From an uncultured Endozoicomonas sp. (GTDB taxonomy: Bacteria; Pseudomonadota; Gammaproteobacteria; Pseudomonadales; Endozoicomonadaceae): DNA of 52,699 bases. The notes under the pieces were generated by a model that did not search any database, was not told where the DNA came from, and worked only from the letters and a program-made list of their open reading frames with translations. The first letter of the stretch is position 1; each line of letters starts with the position of its first letter. The stretch is from NCBI RefSeq assembly GCF_947495845.1, contig NZ_CANMAO010000028.1, forward strand, positions 1 through 52,699. The letters run 5' to 3'. Made by a program: the position numbers and the translations under genes. Positions 9,564-18,453 of this stretch are shown piece after piece.

Positions 9564-10121
9564 ATGAAATGGATGACTACATTAATGATGGTTGCAGGGC
9601 TTGGCTGTATCATTTATAGCGGTTCTGTTTACATTCAATCCGGTGAGACGGTTTATGAGTTTCCGGTGCAGAGTGTGGGGCGTGATCAGGGGCAGATGGA
9701 TTTAAGTCCGGATATGAATCCGATCAAAGTCATATTACATACTCGCTTTCAAAGTCGCACCAAAACAGAGGCAGCCCGCTTTTACAGCTACACGTTTGAG
9801 TTGAAAAATCCGCTTGATGAAGCCATCTTGAATTCAGAAAAAGCCCTGACCCTTCGGCGGGATAAAAAAGAGATTCCCGTGAATGAATTCGCTAAACAGC
9901 GTAACAGGGTTCATACCATGGGCACGATATCTGTAGAGGAAGCCGGCGTTTATTCCTGGAAGCTTTTGCTTATGAATCACCAGTCGCATATTAATCATGC
10001 CTTTCTGGAAGTTCGTAGAAACGTTGCAGCTGATTTCCCCATAACTCTCTGGGGGGGTCTTTTGTTATTTGTCCTTGGTATTGGTTCGGGCTTTGTGGCG
10101 ACCCATCGTAAGCTTGATTAG
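9564..10121 (+). CDS. Membrane-anchored protein of unknown function
   Basis: A 185 aa protein with a transmembrane segment near residues 5-24 (LMMVAGLGCIIYSGSVYI) and another at 157-178 (FPITLWGGLLLFVLGIGSGFV). The region of about 130 residues between them would lie in the periplasm. No known motif is seen. A GGGA sequence precedes ATG 9564. It is convergent with the LysR gene; the stops are one base apart. I do not recognise the family. Confidence 0.7.
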   Translation: MKWMTTLMMVAGLGCIIYSGSVYIQSGETVYEFPVQSVGRDQGQMDLSPDMNPIKVILHTRFQSRTKTEAARFYSYTFELKNPLDEAILNSEKALTLRRDKKEIPVNEFAKQRNRVHTMGTISVEEAGVYSWKLLLMNHQSHINHAFLEVRRNVAADFPITLWGGLLLFVLGIGSGFVATHRKLD

Positions 10122-10122
10122 C

Positions 10123-11016
10123 TCAATAGCTGATGAACGCTGGCAAGGCTTTCATTAAATAGTCCTGAAACAACTTTATACGAATGCTGTCTTTTAAATC
10201 TTTATGATAGACCATCCACATAGGTGACGCTTCTGTTGCCAGCCCGAAGTCAACCTGGTGGATAGGACCTTGAGCCTGGCTTTGTCGGTTCAGGGATTCG
10301 AAAGGACCAATACCCATTCCATGCAGTACAGCAAAATAAATATCGTGGAAGCTATTGCTTTTGAAGACAATGTTTTCCGGTTCCAAGCGATCATACAGCG
10401 CTTTAATACCGGGAATGCGTTGTTTTCCCCCAGCCGGTAGAACCCAGCGATGTTGCGTTACCTCATCAAGCGTTTGCGGTAGTCCAAAACGTTCTGCATA
10501 GCAGCCCGATGCGAAATAGCTGAGTGTGACCTGCATCAATGGTTTGGCAATAAGGTCCGGCTCTGTTAATGAGGACCCCACTCTCAGAGCAGCATGAATA
10601 TCGCCACGGTTAAGGGTAAGGATCTCGTCGGTGGCGACAACCTCAATCTGAATGCTTGGATATTGTTGTTGAAACTCAGCAACCAGTGGCACCAGAAATT
10701 GTGAGAAATCAGAGACGGTAGAAATGCGCAGGGTTCCTGAAGGCGAATCTCCCATCATGGTCAGGCTGGATTGCAACAGTTGCATATCTGCTGCTACCGA
10801 CTTTCCCTTTTCCAACAATTGATGCCCGACTTCGGTCAGGCGATAACCGCGCTGATGGCGAATAAACAAACGTTGACCGAGCTGGTTTTCCAGCTGTTTT
10901 ACCCGACGCAACACGGTTGAGTGGGTCATTTCCAGTTGTTGGCCTGCCGCACTTAGGCTGCCAGTGTCGGCTACTGTCAGTGCGATACGGATGTCATCCC
11001 AGTTCAGGTTCTTCAT
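10123..11016 (-). CDS. LysR-family transcriptional regulator
   Basis: 297 aa with the N-terminal winged helix-turn-helix of LysR proteins (residues about 5-63: DIRIALTVADTGSLSAAGQQL, STVLRRVKQLENQLGQRLF) and a C-terminal effector-binding domain (GTLRISTVSDFSQFLVPLV). It is transcribed away from the cytochrome b561-yceI pair across about 110 bp, so that pair is its first candidate target besides its own promoter. Its inducer cannot be read from sequence. Confidence 0.9.
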   Translation of the reverse strand: MKNLNWDDIRIALTVADTGSLSAAGQQLEMTHSTVLRRVKQLENQLGQRLFIRHQRGYRLTEVGHQLLEKGKSVAADMQLLQSSLTMMGDSPSGTLRISTVSDFSQFLVPLVAEFQQQYPSIQIEVVATDEILTLNRGDIHAALRVGSSLTEPDLIAKPLMQVTLSYFASGCYAERFGLPQTLDEVTQHRWVLPAGGKQRIPGIKALYDRLEPENIVFKSNSFHDIYFAVLHGMGIGPFESLNRQSQAQGPIHQVDFGLATEASPMWMVYHKDLKDSIRIKLFQDYLMKALPAFISY

Positions 11017-11134
11017 TACGTTATCCCAATACCGTTATCTGTGCATTTTTGCACATTTGTTGTTGAGATAAAGCTATTTCTTACACAACTGACTAGCGGT
11101 AATGTAGTGCCATTAACGTACTCTGGTGACCGTG

Positions 11135-11680
11135 ATGGCACAGCTAAAAAACAATAATGAAGGTTACGGTTGGATCAGTATCGCCTTTCACTGGTTGATG
11201 GGGCTGACCATTTTCGGCCTTTTCGGACTGGGCTTATATATGGTGGAGCTCACCTATTACGATGCCTGGTACAAAGGTTCTCTTGATCTTCATAAGGGCA
11301 TTGGCATCCTGCTGGCGATGGCCTGGGTGGCGAGATTGGTCTGGAAACTGCTGAACCCGGCGCCAAAACCACTGGGAAATAAGGCCTGGGAGCATAAAGT
11401 GGCGCATCTGGTTCACGGTGTGCTTTATCTGTTCATGCTGTCGTTGTTTGTCAGCGGCTATTTGATTTCGACAGCCGATGGTCGTTCCATTGATGTCTTC
11501 GGTGTGTTCGAAGTGCCTGCCAGTTTGATGATGGACAATCAGGAAGATATTGCTGGCATGATTCACTGGTGGCTTGCATTGAGTTTGATGGTGCTGGTGG
11601 GCTTACACGCTGCCGCCGCCATTAAACATCATGTGATTGATAAAGACCGTACGTTGATGCGGATGTTGAAAACCGATTAA
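11135..11680 (+). CDS. yceJ: Cytochrome b561 family membrane protein
   Basis: A four-helix b-type cytochrome of the inner membrane, of the CybB/YceJ type, about 181 aa. Haem-ligand histidines are visible in SIAFHWLMG, DLHKGIG, GMIHWWLAL and GLHAAAA. Likely transfers electrons to or from quinone. Start ATG 11135 has a GGTGA just upstream; GTG 11126 in frame is an alternative. yceI follows after 30 bp, as in the E. coli yceJ-yceI operon, and the divergent LysR gene may regulate both. Confidence 0.88.
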   Translation: MAQLKNNNEGYGWISIAFHWLMGLTIFGLFGLGLYMVELTYYDAWYKGSLDLHKGIGILLAMAWVARLVWKLLNPAPKPLGNKAWEHKVAHLVHGVLYLFMLSLFVSGYLISTADGRSIDVFGVFEVPASLMMDNQEDIAGMIHWWLALSLMVLVGLHAAAAIKHHVIDKDRTLMRMLKTD

Positions 11681-11710
11681 AGAAAAACAACGGAAAGAAA
11701 AGGAAACACA

Positions 11711-12277
11711 ATGAAAAAAATAATACTGGCCCTGGGATTAATGGCCTCTGCAACTCTGGCTCAGGCTGCCACCTATAATATTGATACCCGTGGCGCGCAC
11801 GCTTTTGTGCAATTCAAGATCAAACATTTAGGCTATAGCTGGTTGCTGGGTCGCTTTAACACCTTTGATGGTCAGTTTGAATACGATGCCAGTGCCCCGG
11901 AAAAATCGTCTGTCTTTGTTGAAATCGATACGGCCAGTATCGACTCTAATCATGCGGAGCGTGATAAGCACCTGAAAGGTTCTGACTTTTTGAATGTCTC
12001 AAAGTTCCCTAAATCCACCTTCAAGAGCACCGGCTTTGAAGCCACTGGCGAAGGTGAAGGTGTTATTTCCGGTCAATTCACGTTGCACGGCGTCACCAAA
12101 GATATCAGTTTTCCGGTGAGCGTTATTGGTGAAGGCAGTGACCCTTGGGGTGGTTATCGTGCAGGCTTTGAAGGAAAAACTACTTTGAAGCTAGCTGATT
12201 ACGGTATTGATTATAACCTTGGCCCAGCGTCTACCCATGTGGATATTGAGCTGCACATTGAAGGGGTTCGTCAGTAA
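11711..12277 (+). CDS. yceI: YceI-like periplasmic protein
   Basis: 188 aa with a clear Sec signal peptide (MKKIILALGLMASATLAQA). The mature part is the YceI lipocalin-like barrel (ATYNIDTRGAHAFVQFKIKHLGYSWLLGRF, FTLHGVTKDISFPV), which in relatives binds isoprenoid or amphiphilic ligands. An AAAGGAAA RBS precedes ATG 11711. It is cotranscribed with the cytochrome b561 gene 30 bp upstream. Confidence 0.93.
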   Translation: MKKIILALGLMASATLAQAATYNIDTRGAHAFVQFKIKHLGYSWLLGRFNTFDGQFEYDASAPEKSSVFVEIDTASIDSNHAERDKHLKGSDFLNVSKFPKSTFKSTGFEATGEGEGVISGQFTLHGVTKDISFPVSVIGEGSDPWGGYRAGFEGKTTLKLADYGIDYNLGPASTHVDIELHIEGVRQ

Positions 12278-12456
12278 TTAGAATAGTGAGAGCGTAGTTG
12301 TACGGCTACGTTCTATCCATTTCTAATATCCAGTATGACTGCGCTGAGAGTGGAACCCTATGTCAAATACCCTAATTACTGAAGCCCTGTACAAATTGGT
12401 TCGATAACTTGGAAAATCATCCCTGGACAAGCTTGAAGGAGATGAAAATTCATACT

Positions 12457-14061
12457 TCACTCGTCCTTTTTAATCGAATCGCAAGCCAGTTTTATTATAC
12501 GCTCTTTTGAATAATGCTTGACTAAATCACCGACGTTATTGAATTGTCGAAGCGTCACATAGCTATCATTCAGTTCTGCAAACGAACCATCCTTGCGTTT
12601 CACCAATGCCCAATGATGATGGGCTGTGTTGTTAACGCACAAAGCAATTTCTTGACCCGGCTTTTTTAACTTATCTAGATCATTTTTGGCAATATCGTAT
12701 GGCAAAAATTCCAGTTTACGTGGAATGCTAAAGGCGCTATATGGGAAATCTATGGATTGGTATGCTCCAAGATTAAAGGGTATCTGGCTTGGTCCTGTGG
12801 TTTTATCGGACATATGGCTGTTGTAAAACTTGTACCAGATATCCACCTCTTTTAGAGCTTCGGTTGTCCGTTTTTGCCTGAACTTTTCAATAACCTGTGT
12901 GCTGAGCTCTTCTTTATATTTTTTAAGCTCGTCTTCTTTATTCATGCATAGACCAGTAACTTGCTCTCCGTTACTCAACTGACGGTTTAACGCTTTAGCT
13001 TCTGACGACAATCTATTGAACCTCCCGTCTTTCCTCATTTCATTATCAAGTTCAATTGGTGTAAGCGCTTTGATGTTAAGTGCCTTCTCTCCGAGGAGCC
13101 CGTATGAAGTTATAAAGAAACGATAAATCTGGTTGTGTATCTGATATTGGCATCGAGAAATGAAGTAACAGTGAGTCGCTGTAGGGTTGCGAATACCCTT
13201 AAGAGGCAAATCTTCAAGCTTGTCAGCAGCATTAGGTGATCGCACTGCGGCATACATCGTACGCTGCATGATCGTTAGCTGTTTCAGATCCTCATGCAGC
13301 TTATTGGCAGTAGGGTTAACGTAGCTCCCTAGTTGCTCCCGATATTGGTTGAATGGCTTTTTCAGTAAGTTACGAAGCGTATCGTGATCTGTGAGATAAC
13401 CCGGAATACGTATTTGATCAATCTCTTTGTCAATACCTGCCAGTAGTCGATCAATGTTTTGTCTGATTTCAGCTGAATTCAGCTGCTGTTTTGGCTGAAT
13501 GACAGGTGCTTTTGAATTTGAATAATCCTCTGCCTTCATTTGCCTGATTGGATCAGAGCCTGTTATAGGGGCTGATGATTGATTGGAAGATGTGGTTTCG
13601 TTATCACCCTGAAATGGAGTTACTTTGTTAACCGCGTGAGTACCTGGCTCGGTACTATCAGGAAGAGCAAAAGTGACCTTCTTTTTTGTCTTTGGGGGCG
13701 GTGTTTGGTCATTATTACTTGGCGTTGCGGGCTGAGTTGGAACCACGCTAGAGTGGGTGGGTCGTTGGACTGTCTTCACGACAATCTGATCCTCTGGCAC
13801 TATAGAAATGTCACGTTCAGTGAGTTGTTTGTATAAGCTTCTGCCTGCTTTTGTGCTGCAGGTACCAGAATTATCAGGTTGATCAAAGGTTTTCAGATAA
13901 CTTTTTGCATCCGCAACCGTGACTTTATATAAGCCAAAAACACCTGCAACATAAGCCATTGCTGTTCGTAGGCACTTCATGTGCAAGTAGCTGTTTTTAG
14001 ACAGATTCCATGCATATGAGGCCGCTGGTAAAGCGTTCAAATACAGGTTGGTACTACTCAT
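12457..14061 (-). CDS. USP-like cysteine protease, putative deubiquitinase effector
   Basis: A 534 aa protein, not recognised as a whole. Two segments match the active-site boxes of ubiquitin-specific proteases (family C19). Residues 289-305 read GIRNPTATHCYFISRCQ, the pattern G-L-x-N...CYxxSxxQ of the USP Cys box, with Cys298 as nucleophile and Asn292 near the oxyanion position. Residues 471-503 (CVNNTAHHHWALVKRKDG, then AELNDSYVT) fit the His box, with a His in 481-483 and Asn498/Asp499. Between them FPYSAFSIPRKLEFLP recalls the strand before the USP His box. The zinc ribbon is absent. Residues 100-200 are Pro/Ser/Thr/Gln-rich and disordered. There is one weak hydrophobic segment (34-48) and no clear signal peptide. 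It is a single gene between yceI and purE. The alternative is another papain-fold peptidase (Josephin or C58 type). Confidence 0.55.
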   Translation of the reverse strand: MSSTNLYLNALPAASYAWNLSKNSYLHMKCLRTAMAYVAGVFGLYKVTVADAKSYLKTFDQPDNSGTCSTKAGRSLYKQLTERDISIVPEDQIVVKTVQRPTHSSVVPTQPATPSNNDQTPPPKTKKKVTFALPDSTEPGTHAVNKVTPFQGDNETTSSNQSSAPITGSDPIRQMKAEDYSNSKAPVIQPKQQLNSAEIRQNIDRLLAGIDKEIDQIRIPGYLTDHDTLRNLLKKPFNQYREQLGSYVNPTANKLHEDLKQLTIMQRTMYAAVRSPNAADKLEDLPLKGIRNPTATHCYFISRCQYQIHNQIYRFFITSYGLLGEKALNIKALTPIELDNEMRKDGRFNRLSSEAKALNRQLSNGEQVTGLCMNKEDELKKYKEELSTQVIEKFRQKRTTEALKEVDIWYKFYNSHMSDKTTGPSQIPFNLGAYQSIDFPYSAFSIPRKLEFLPYDIAKNDLDKLKKPGQEIALCVNNTAHHHWALVKRKDGSFAELNDSYVTLRQFNNVGDLVKHYSKERIIKLACDSIKKDE

Positions 14062-14157
14062 TACCTATTACCCTTTATTCTGAGCATACAGTCTTAGCCG
14101 CCAGAACCTTCCGTGATGAGTAACAGGCGGTAATTCTCCACATAATAATGATGAGTG

Positions 14158-14180
14158 ACTCTGGTTTGCCTAACCAGAGT
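14158..14180. terminator. Perfect hairpin upstream of purE
   Basis: A 9-bp stem ACTCTGGTT/AACCAGAGT with a 5-nt loop, lying between the start of the USP-like gene and purE. No T-tract follows on either strand, so termination is uncertain; it could be a regulatory element. Confidence 0.35.
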
Positions 14181-14361
14181 GTTCAGGGTGCTAACAAAGT
14201 TACTCTCTATCATTCAAAATCCAGCGTATTGTTAGCAAATATATCGCCGGTGTTGACTATATGGCTCTATATGCAGGCAGTTAGCCCCAGAAATTGATAG
14301 TCGATCCATTCACTCCTTCCAAGCCTATGCTATGATTCTGCGTTCTGAGAAAGGAGCGGTT

Positions 14362-14844
14362 ATGACGGTTGGTATAATAATGGGGTCTAAATCGGACTGG
14401 CCCACAATGAAACACGCAGCGGATATGCTGGACCACTTCGGAATCGACTACGAAACACAGGTTGTTTCTGCCCATCGTACGCCCCAGTTACTGGCGGACT
14501 ACGCCTCCCAAGCAGCAGATCGAGGCATTAAAGTGATTATTGCCGGTGCTGGCGGTGCTGCACATCTTCCGGGCATGGCGGCGGCATATACCAGCCTGCC
14601 GGTGCTGGGTGTTCCGGTGAAGTCAAAAGCCCTGAACGGTATTGATTCTCTACTGTCTATCTGCCAAATGCCCAAAGGTGTGGCGGTCGGCACCCTGGCA
14701 ATTGGTGAAGCCGGTGCTGCTAATGCAGGCCTTTTGGCTGCTCAGATTCTTGGCTGCCAGCAACCGGAATTATTGGCTAAAATTGATGCGTTCAGAAAAG
14801 AACAGACTGAGTCCATCCTGGCGAACCCGGATCCTGCAGAATAA
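14362..14844 (+). CDS. purE: N5-carboxyaminoimidazole ribonucleotide mutase
   Basis: Converts N5-CAIR to CAIR in de novo purine synthesis. 160 aa class I PurE with the signature [23 protein letters not shown] (catalytic His) and [18 protein letters not shown] 14362 has a strong AAGGAG RBS at 14351-14356; the frame continues to 14332 without need. purK follows after 72 bp, the normal partner that makes N5-CAIR. Confidence 0.97.
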   Translation: MTVGIIMGSKSDWPTMKHAADMLDHFGIDYETQVVSAHRTPQLLADYASQAADRGIKVIIAGAGGAAHLPGMAAAYTSLPVLGVPVKSKALNGIDSLLSICQMPKGVAVGTLAIGEAGAANAGLLAAQILGCQQPELLAKIDAFRKEQTESILANPDPAE

Positions 14845-14916
14845 ACAGCCATACATTCCGTTGCAGTAACGCCACTAACGTAGAGCCAATAACTAGAGAG
14901 TGTGCAGAAGAGTTTC

Positions 14917-16086
14917 ATGGACATATTAGTTCTCGGTGCCGGTCAGCTTGCCCGTATGATGAGCCTTGCGGGTGCGCCGCTGGATCTTAATGTCACCGCT
15001 TATGATGTTGGCTCCGGTCACATCATTCATCCCCTGACGCAACAAAAATACAGCCTGACCCTGGCAGAAGCCATTGCTGGTTGTGACGCTATTACCGCAG
15101 AATTCGAACATATTCCCGATGACGTGCTGACGTTGTGCGATGCCTCGGGCAAATTTTATCCTGGCCGACAGGCGATCAAGGCGGGTGGTGATCGCAGCAT
15201 TGAGAAAGCGTTGTTGCAAAAAACCGGTGTGCCCTGTGCGCCCTGGCAGTTGATCACCGAACGAGCGCATCTTGATACTGCGATTGAGATCCTCGGCAAG
15301 CCCCTGGTCATCAAAACCTGTCAGGCAGGGTATGATGGCAAAGGCCAATGGCGAATCAAAGACGGTTCGGATATTGAGCAGATCTGGTCAGAAATGCAGG
15401 TTTTTCTGCACAAGGGCAGTACCGATCATCCTCACTCGATTATTGCGGAACAGATGATTCCGTTTCAGCGTGAAGTCTCCGTGATCGGTGCGAGAGGTAA
15501 AGATGGCAAGGTGGCGATTTACCCGGTCACAGAAAATGAGCACACCAACGGTGTGCTGACGTTATCCATCGCCGTCCCCGTTGTAGAATCCATTCAACAG
15601 CAGGCAGTAGATGCCTTTACTCGCCTCAGCACCGAGCTGGATTATGTCGGTGTGTTGGCCATCGAATTTTTTGAGGTTGATGGCCAGCTCATGGTGAATG
15701 AAATTGCTCCTCGGGTTCATAACTCTGGCCACTGGACGCAGCAGGGCACTTTATGCAGTCAGTTTGAAAACCATATGCGGGCTGTTGCTGGCTTGCCTTT
15801 GGGGTCAACGGAGATGCTGGGTGTCAGCGCCATGATTAATGTGCTGGGGCAACCGTCAATCCCTGTCGATGTACTGTCGGTATTGGGTGTTACCAGTCAC
15901 TGGTATGGAAAAACTCAACGTCCCGGACGTAAGATGGGGCATATCAATGTTGTTGCTGAAGACTCTGCGCGGCTCGGTGATAAGCTATCGATTTTGGCTG
16001 GAAGCTTGGCAGAGTCTGATTTTCCTGGTGTAGCTGGGATGGGGGCTTTTTTAAGTTCAGAAACTACCACCGCATTCCGACATTGA
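14917..16086 (+). CDS. purK: N5-carboxyaminoimidazole ribonucleotide synthase
   Basis: ATP-grasp enzyme that carboxylates AIR with bicarbonate to N5-CAIR. 389 aa with N-terminal MDILVLGAGQLARMM, ATP-grasp stretches PLVIKTCQAGYDGKGQW and IAEQMIPFQREVSVIGARG, and the metal site IEFFEVDGQLMVNEIAPRVHNSGHWT. ATG 14917 gives the family N-terminus; GTG 14902 is in frame five codons earlier. The last 23 bases overlap the end of the convergent PAP2 gene. Confidence 0.96.
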   Translation: MDILVLGAGQLARMMSLAGAPLDLNVTAYDVGSGHIIHPLTQQKYSLTLAEAIAGCDAITAEFEHIPDDVLTLCDASGKFYPGRQAIKAGGDRSIEKALLQKTGVPCAPWQLITERAHLDTAIEILGKPLVIKTCQAGYDGKGQWRIKDGSDIEQIWSEMQVFLHKGSTDHPHSIIAEQMIPFQREVSVIGARGKDGKVAIYPVTENEHTNGVLTLSIAVPVVESIQQQAVDAFTRLSTELDYVGVLAIEFFEVDGQLMVNEIAPRVHNSGHWTQQGTLCSQFENHMRAVAGLPLGSTEMLGVSAMINVLGQPSIPVDVLSVLGVTSHWYGKTQRPGRKMGHINVVAEDSARLGDKLSILAGSLAESDFPGVAGMGAFLSSETTTAFRH

Positions 16087-16633
16087 TCCAGGTACCGTCT
16101 TTATTAAAACCAACACCCAATACTGGAGAGGCAGGATTATCCATTGAAGAGGTAAACAGCTGATTTAGTCCATAGGTCACTAACGCACTTCCAGCAATAT
16201 CTGACCAGTAATGGTGATCGTTCCTGACCCGGGCGTAACCTGCGATGGTTGCTCCGACAAGATATGGCAAGGCATCCGCCATGCCATAGCGTTCATAGAT
16301 ATACCAGGCCGGATAAAACGCAGTGCCTGCATGCCCTGATGGAAAAGAGTCATTGCCGTGACCAAAAGGCCTTTCCCTGTCGAAGGTGTCCTTTAATTTG
16401 GGAATGACCAACTGCTTGCTGACGGTGTGACCAAGATGCAATTGTACAAGGCCATTTACCCATTCGTAATCCTGATCACCAGACTCTTTCCACAGAGTGT
16501 GGATGGTGGCGAAATGGACAAGGTTTCCGGATAGGAAGCCTCCAATTCGATGTAATTGTTTATTTTCTTCTGGAAATGCTTTTGCGGATGCTGTCAGCAG
16601 CATGACTACGTACAGTAGCTTTAGACTTTTCAT
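16064..16633 (-). CDS. PAP2-family phosphatase, secreted
   Basis: 189 aa phosphatidic-acid-phosphatase type 2 protein with a signal peptide (MKSLKLLYVVMLLTASAKA). All three active-site motifs are present: KDTFDRERP (K-x6-RP), PSGH, and R-x5-H-x3-D in RVRNDHHYWSD. Such enzymes dephosphorylate membrane lipids or undecaprenyl pyrophosphate on the periplasmic face. It lacks the six helices of classic PgpB, so it is more like the short soluble forms. AGGAG lies 7 nt before ATG 16633. It overlaps the purK end by 23 bp. Confidence 0.88.
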   Translation of the reverse strand: MKSLKLLYVVMLLTASAKAFPEENKQLHRIGGFLSGNLVHFATIHTLWKESGDQDYEWVNGLVQLHLGHTVSKQLVIPKLKDTFDRERPFGHGNDSFPSGHAGTAFYPAWYIYERYGMADALPYLVGATIAGYARVRNDHHYWSDIAGSALVTYGLNQLFTSSMDNPASPVLGVGFNKDGTWINVGMRW

Positions 16634-16939
16634 CAGAGCTCCTGAAAAACAGTAAAGTTTTTTTGATTCTTTGTTTTTATCGCCGGTGCAGAAGAAAGCT
16701 GAAAGGGTGGCTACTGCTAGTTGTTTGAATAGTTGTTTGAATAGTTGTTCAGAAGAATTTGGGCGTATTACGGTTGATTTTATGAATGGTTATATACAAC
16801 CTGTAACGTAACAGTTCTAGAATGCTACCGTCTTAAACGTACTTTATCTTTTCCCCGTTACGGCTTTTGGATAAGCTACTCCGTTATTTACCATCAGGGT
16901 GATTCACCCTGCACTGTATGATTCCAGCTGGGGACAACG
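16634..16939. other. Intergenic region upstream of fabV with a short tandem repeat and a hairpin
   Basis: A 12-bp unit TAGTTGTTTGAA is repeated 2.7 times at 16718-16750. A 7-bp perfect hairpin CAGGGTG-ATT-CACCCTG at 16895-16911 lies 28 bp before the fabV start and could be an operator or a leader structure. No gene is visible. Confidence 0.55.
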
Positions 16940-18142
16940 ATGATCATCAAGCCAAGGATCCGCGGGTTTATTTGCACCACCACTCACCCGGTGGGCTGTG
17001 AAGCCAATGTTAAAGAGCAAATTGCATACACTCAATCCCTCGGCCCGGTAGACAATGGCCCTAAAAAAGTGCTGGTGATTGGTGCTTCCAGTGGTTATGG
17101 GCTGGCTTCTCGCATCACGGCAGGCTTTGGTTCTGGCGCTGCCACCATCGGTGTGTTTTTTGAAAAACCGGCCTCTGAAACCAAACCTGGCACCGCCGGC
17201 TGGCACAATTCCGCAGCTTTTGAAAAACTGGCTCATGAAGCCGGTCTTTACGCAAAAAGCTTGAACGGTGATGCGTTCAGCCATGCTGCCAAGCAGAAAA
17301 CCATTGAGCTGATCAAGCAGGACCTGGGCCAGGTGGACATGGTGGTTTATTCTCTGGCATCGCCAGTGCGTAAAATGCCGGACACCGGAGAAGTCATTCG
17401 CTCAGTGTTAAAACCCATGGGTAAACCTTATACGGCGACCGCCGTGGACACCAACAAAGACACACTATTCGAAGCCACGGTAGAACCCGCAACGGAAGAG
17501 GAAGTCGAGGCAACCGTTACCGTTATGGGTGGTCAGGATTGGGAATTGTGGATGAAAGCCCTGTCTGAAGCCGGTGTTCTGGCGAAAGGCTGCAAAAGTG
17601 TTGCTTACAGTTATATCGGTACAGAGCTAACCTGGCCAATCTATTGGGAAGGCGCGCTGGGTGTGGCTAAGAAAGACATGGATCGTGCAGCTCATGTTAT
17701 CGACGACAATATGAAAGCCATCGACGGTTCTGCGAATATCGCGGTTCTGAAAAGTGTCGTGACCCAGGCCAGCTCAGCGATTCCGGTAATGCCGCTCTAT
17801 ATCTCCATGGTCTTTAAGAAAATGCGTGAAGAAGGGGTGCATGAGGGTTGTATCGAGCAGATCAACCGGATGTTCCGTGATCGTCTATACCGTACTGATG
17901 GACAAACACCGGAGTTGGACGACAGCGACCGTTTACGATTGGATGACTGGGAGCTACGGGACGATATCCAGCAACATTGTCAGGAAGTATGGTCGCAATT
18001 GACCAATGAAAACCTCAGGGAGTTAACGGATTATACCCTTTATAAAGAAGAGTTCCTGAAGCTGTTTGGTTTTGGTGTAGACGGGGTTGATTATGAAACG
18101 GATGTCAATCTACAGGATGATTTTGAGGTTACTACTATATAA
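16940..18142 (+). CDS. fabV: Trans-2-enoyl-ACP/CoA reductase FabV
   Basis: NADH-dependent enoyl reductase of fatty-acid elongation, of the FabV type, which is insensitive to triclosan in characterised members. 400 aa, the usual length. The N-terminal beta-hairpin [20 protein letters not shown], the nucleotide-binding [17 protein letters not shown] and the catalytic Tyr235-x8-Lys244-Lys245 are all seen. GGGG lies 7 nt before ATG 16940. A degraded copy of codons near 316-361 lies 366 bp downstream. No other fatty-acid gene is adjacent. Confidence 0.97.
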   Translation: MIIKPRIRGFICTTTHPVGCEANVKEQIAYTQSLGPVDNGPKKVLVIGASSGYGLASRITAGFGSGAATIGVFFEKPASETKPGTAGWHNSAAFEKLAHEAGLYAKSLNGDAFSHAAKQKTIELIKQDLGQVDMVVYSLASPVRKMPDTGEVIRSVLKPMGKPYTATAVDTNKDTLFEATVEPATEEEVEATVTVMGGQDWELWMKALSEAGVLAKGCKSVAYSYIGTELTWPIYWEGALGVAKKDMDRAAHVIDDNMKAIDGSANIAVLKSVVTQASSAIPVMPLYISMVFKKMREEGVHEGCIEQINRMFRDRLYRTDGQTPELDDSDRLRLDDWELRDDIQQHCQEVWSQLTNENLRELTDYTLYKEEFLKLFGFGVDGVDYETDVNLQDDFEVTTI

Positions 18143-18189
18143 ACTTCTCCTTATAGGCTGTTGAAGTTCTACATTAATTTACAAAGATG

Positions 18190-18230
18190 CTTCAAGACTG
18201 AGCGAATGATCAAATAACTCAGTCTTGAAG
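18190..18230. terminator. Perfect hairpin after fabV
   Basis: A 13-bp perfect stem (CTTCAAGACTGAG/CTCAGTCTTGAAG) with a 15-nt loop, 47 bp after the fabV stop. There is no T-tract on the plus strand, but it is the natural end of the fabV transcript. Confidence 0.55.
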
Positions 18231-18250
18231 TGATGATCAGGAAAAAACGC

Positions 18251-18378
18251 CTATACCCTACTGATGGACAAGCTCCAGATTTGGACAACAGCAACCACTT
18301 ACGATTGGATGATGGGACGATATCCGGCAACATTGTCGGGAAGTATGATCGCAATTGACTAATGAAAACCTCAGGGAG
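18251..18378 (+). pseudogene. Diverged partial duplication of the fabV 3' end
   Basis: The 128 bp here align to fabV positions 17885-18022: CTATACC.TACTGATGGACA, TTACGATTGGATGA, GGGACGATATCC.GCAACATTGTC, CGCAATTGAC.AATGAAAACC, then TCAGGGAG. A deletion of about 10 bp (around GGAGCTACGG) and many substitutions break the frame. It has no start and cannot be functional. It lies between fabV and the IAP gene, 75 bp from the IAP stop. Confidence 0.85.
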
Positions 18379-18453
18379 CGTTCTCAGTGGACCGTTTATG
18401 TGACCGTTGAGAACCTCTATATCGTTGGTTTAAATGACTGCGAAGTTGCCCCA

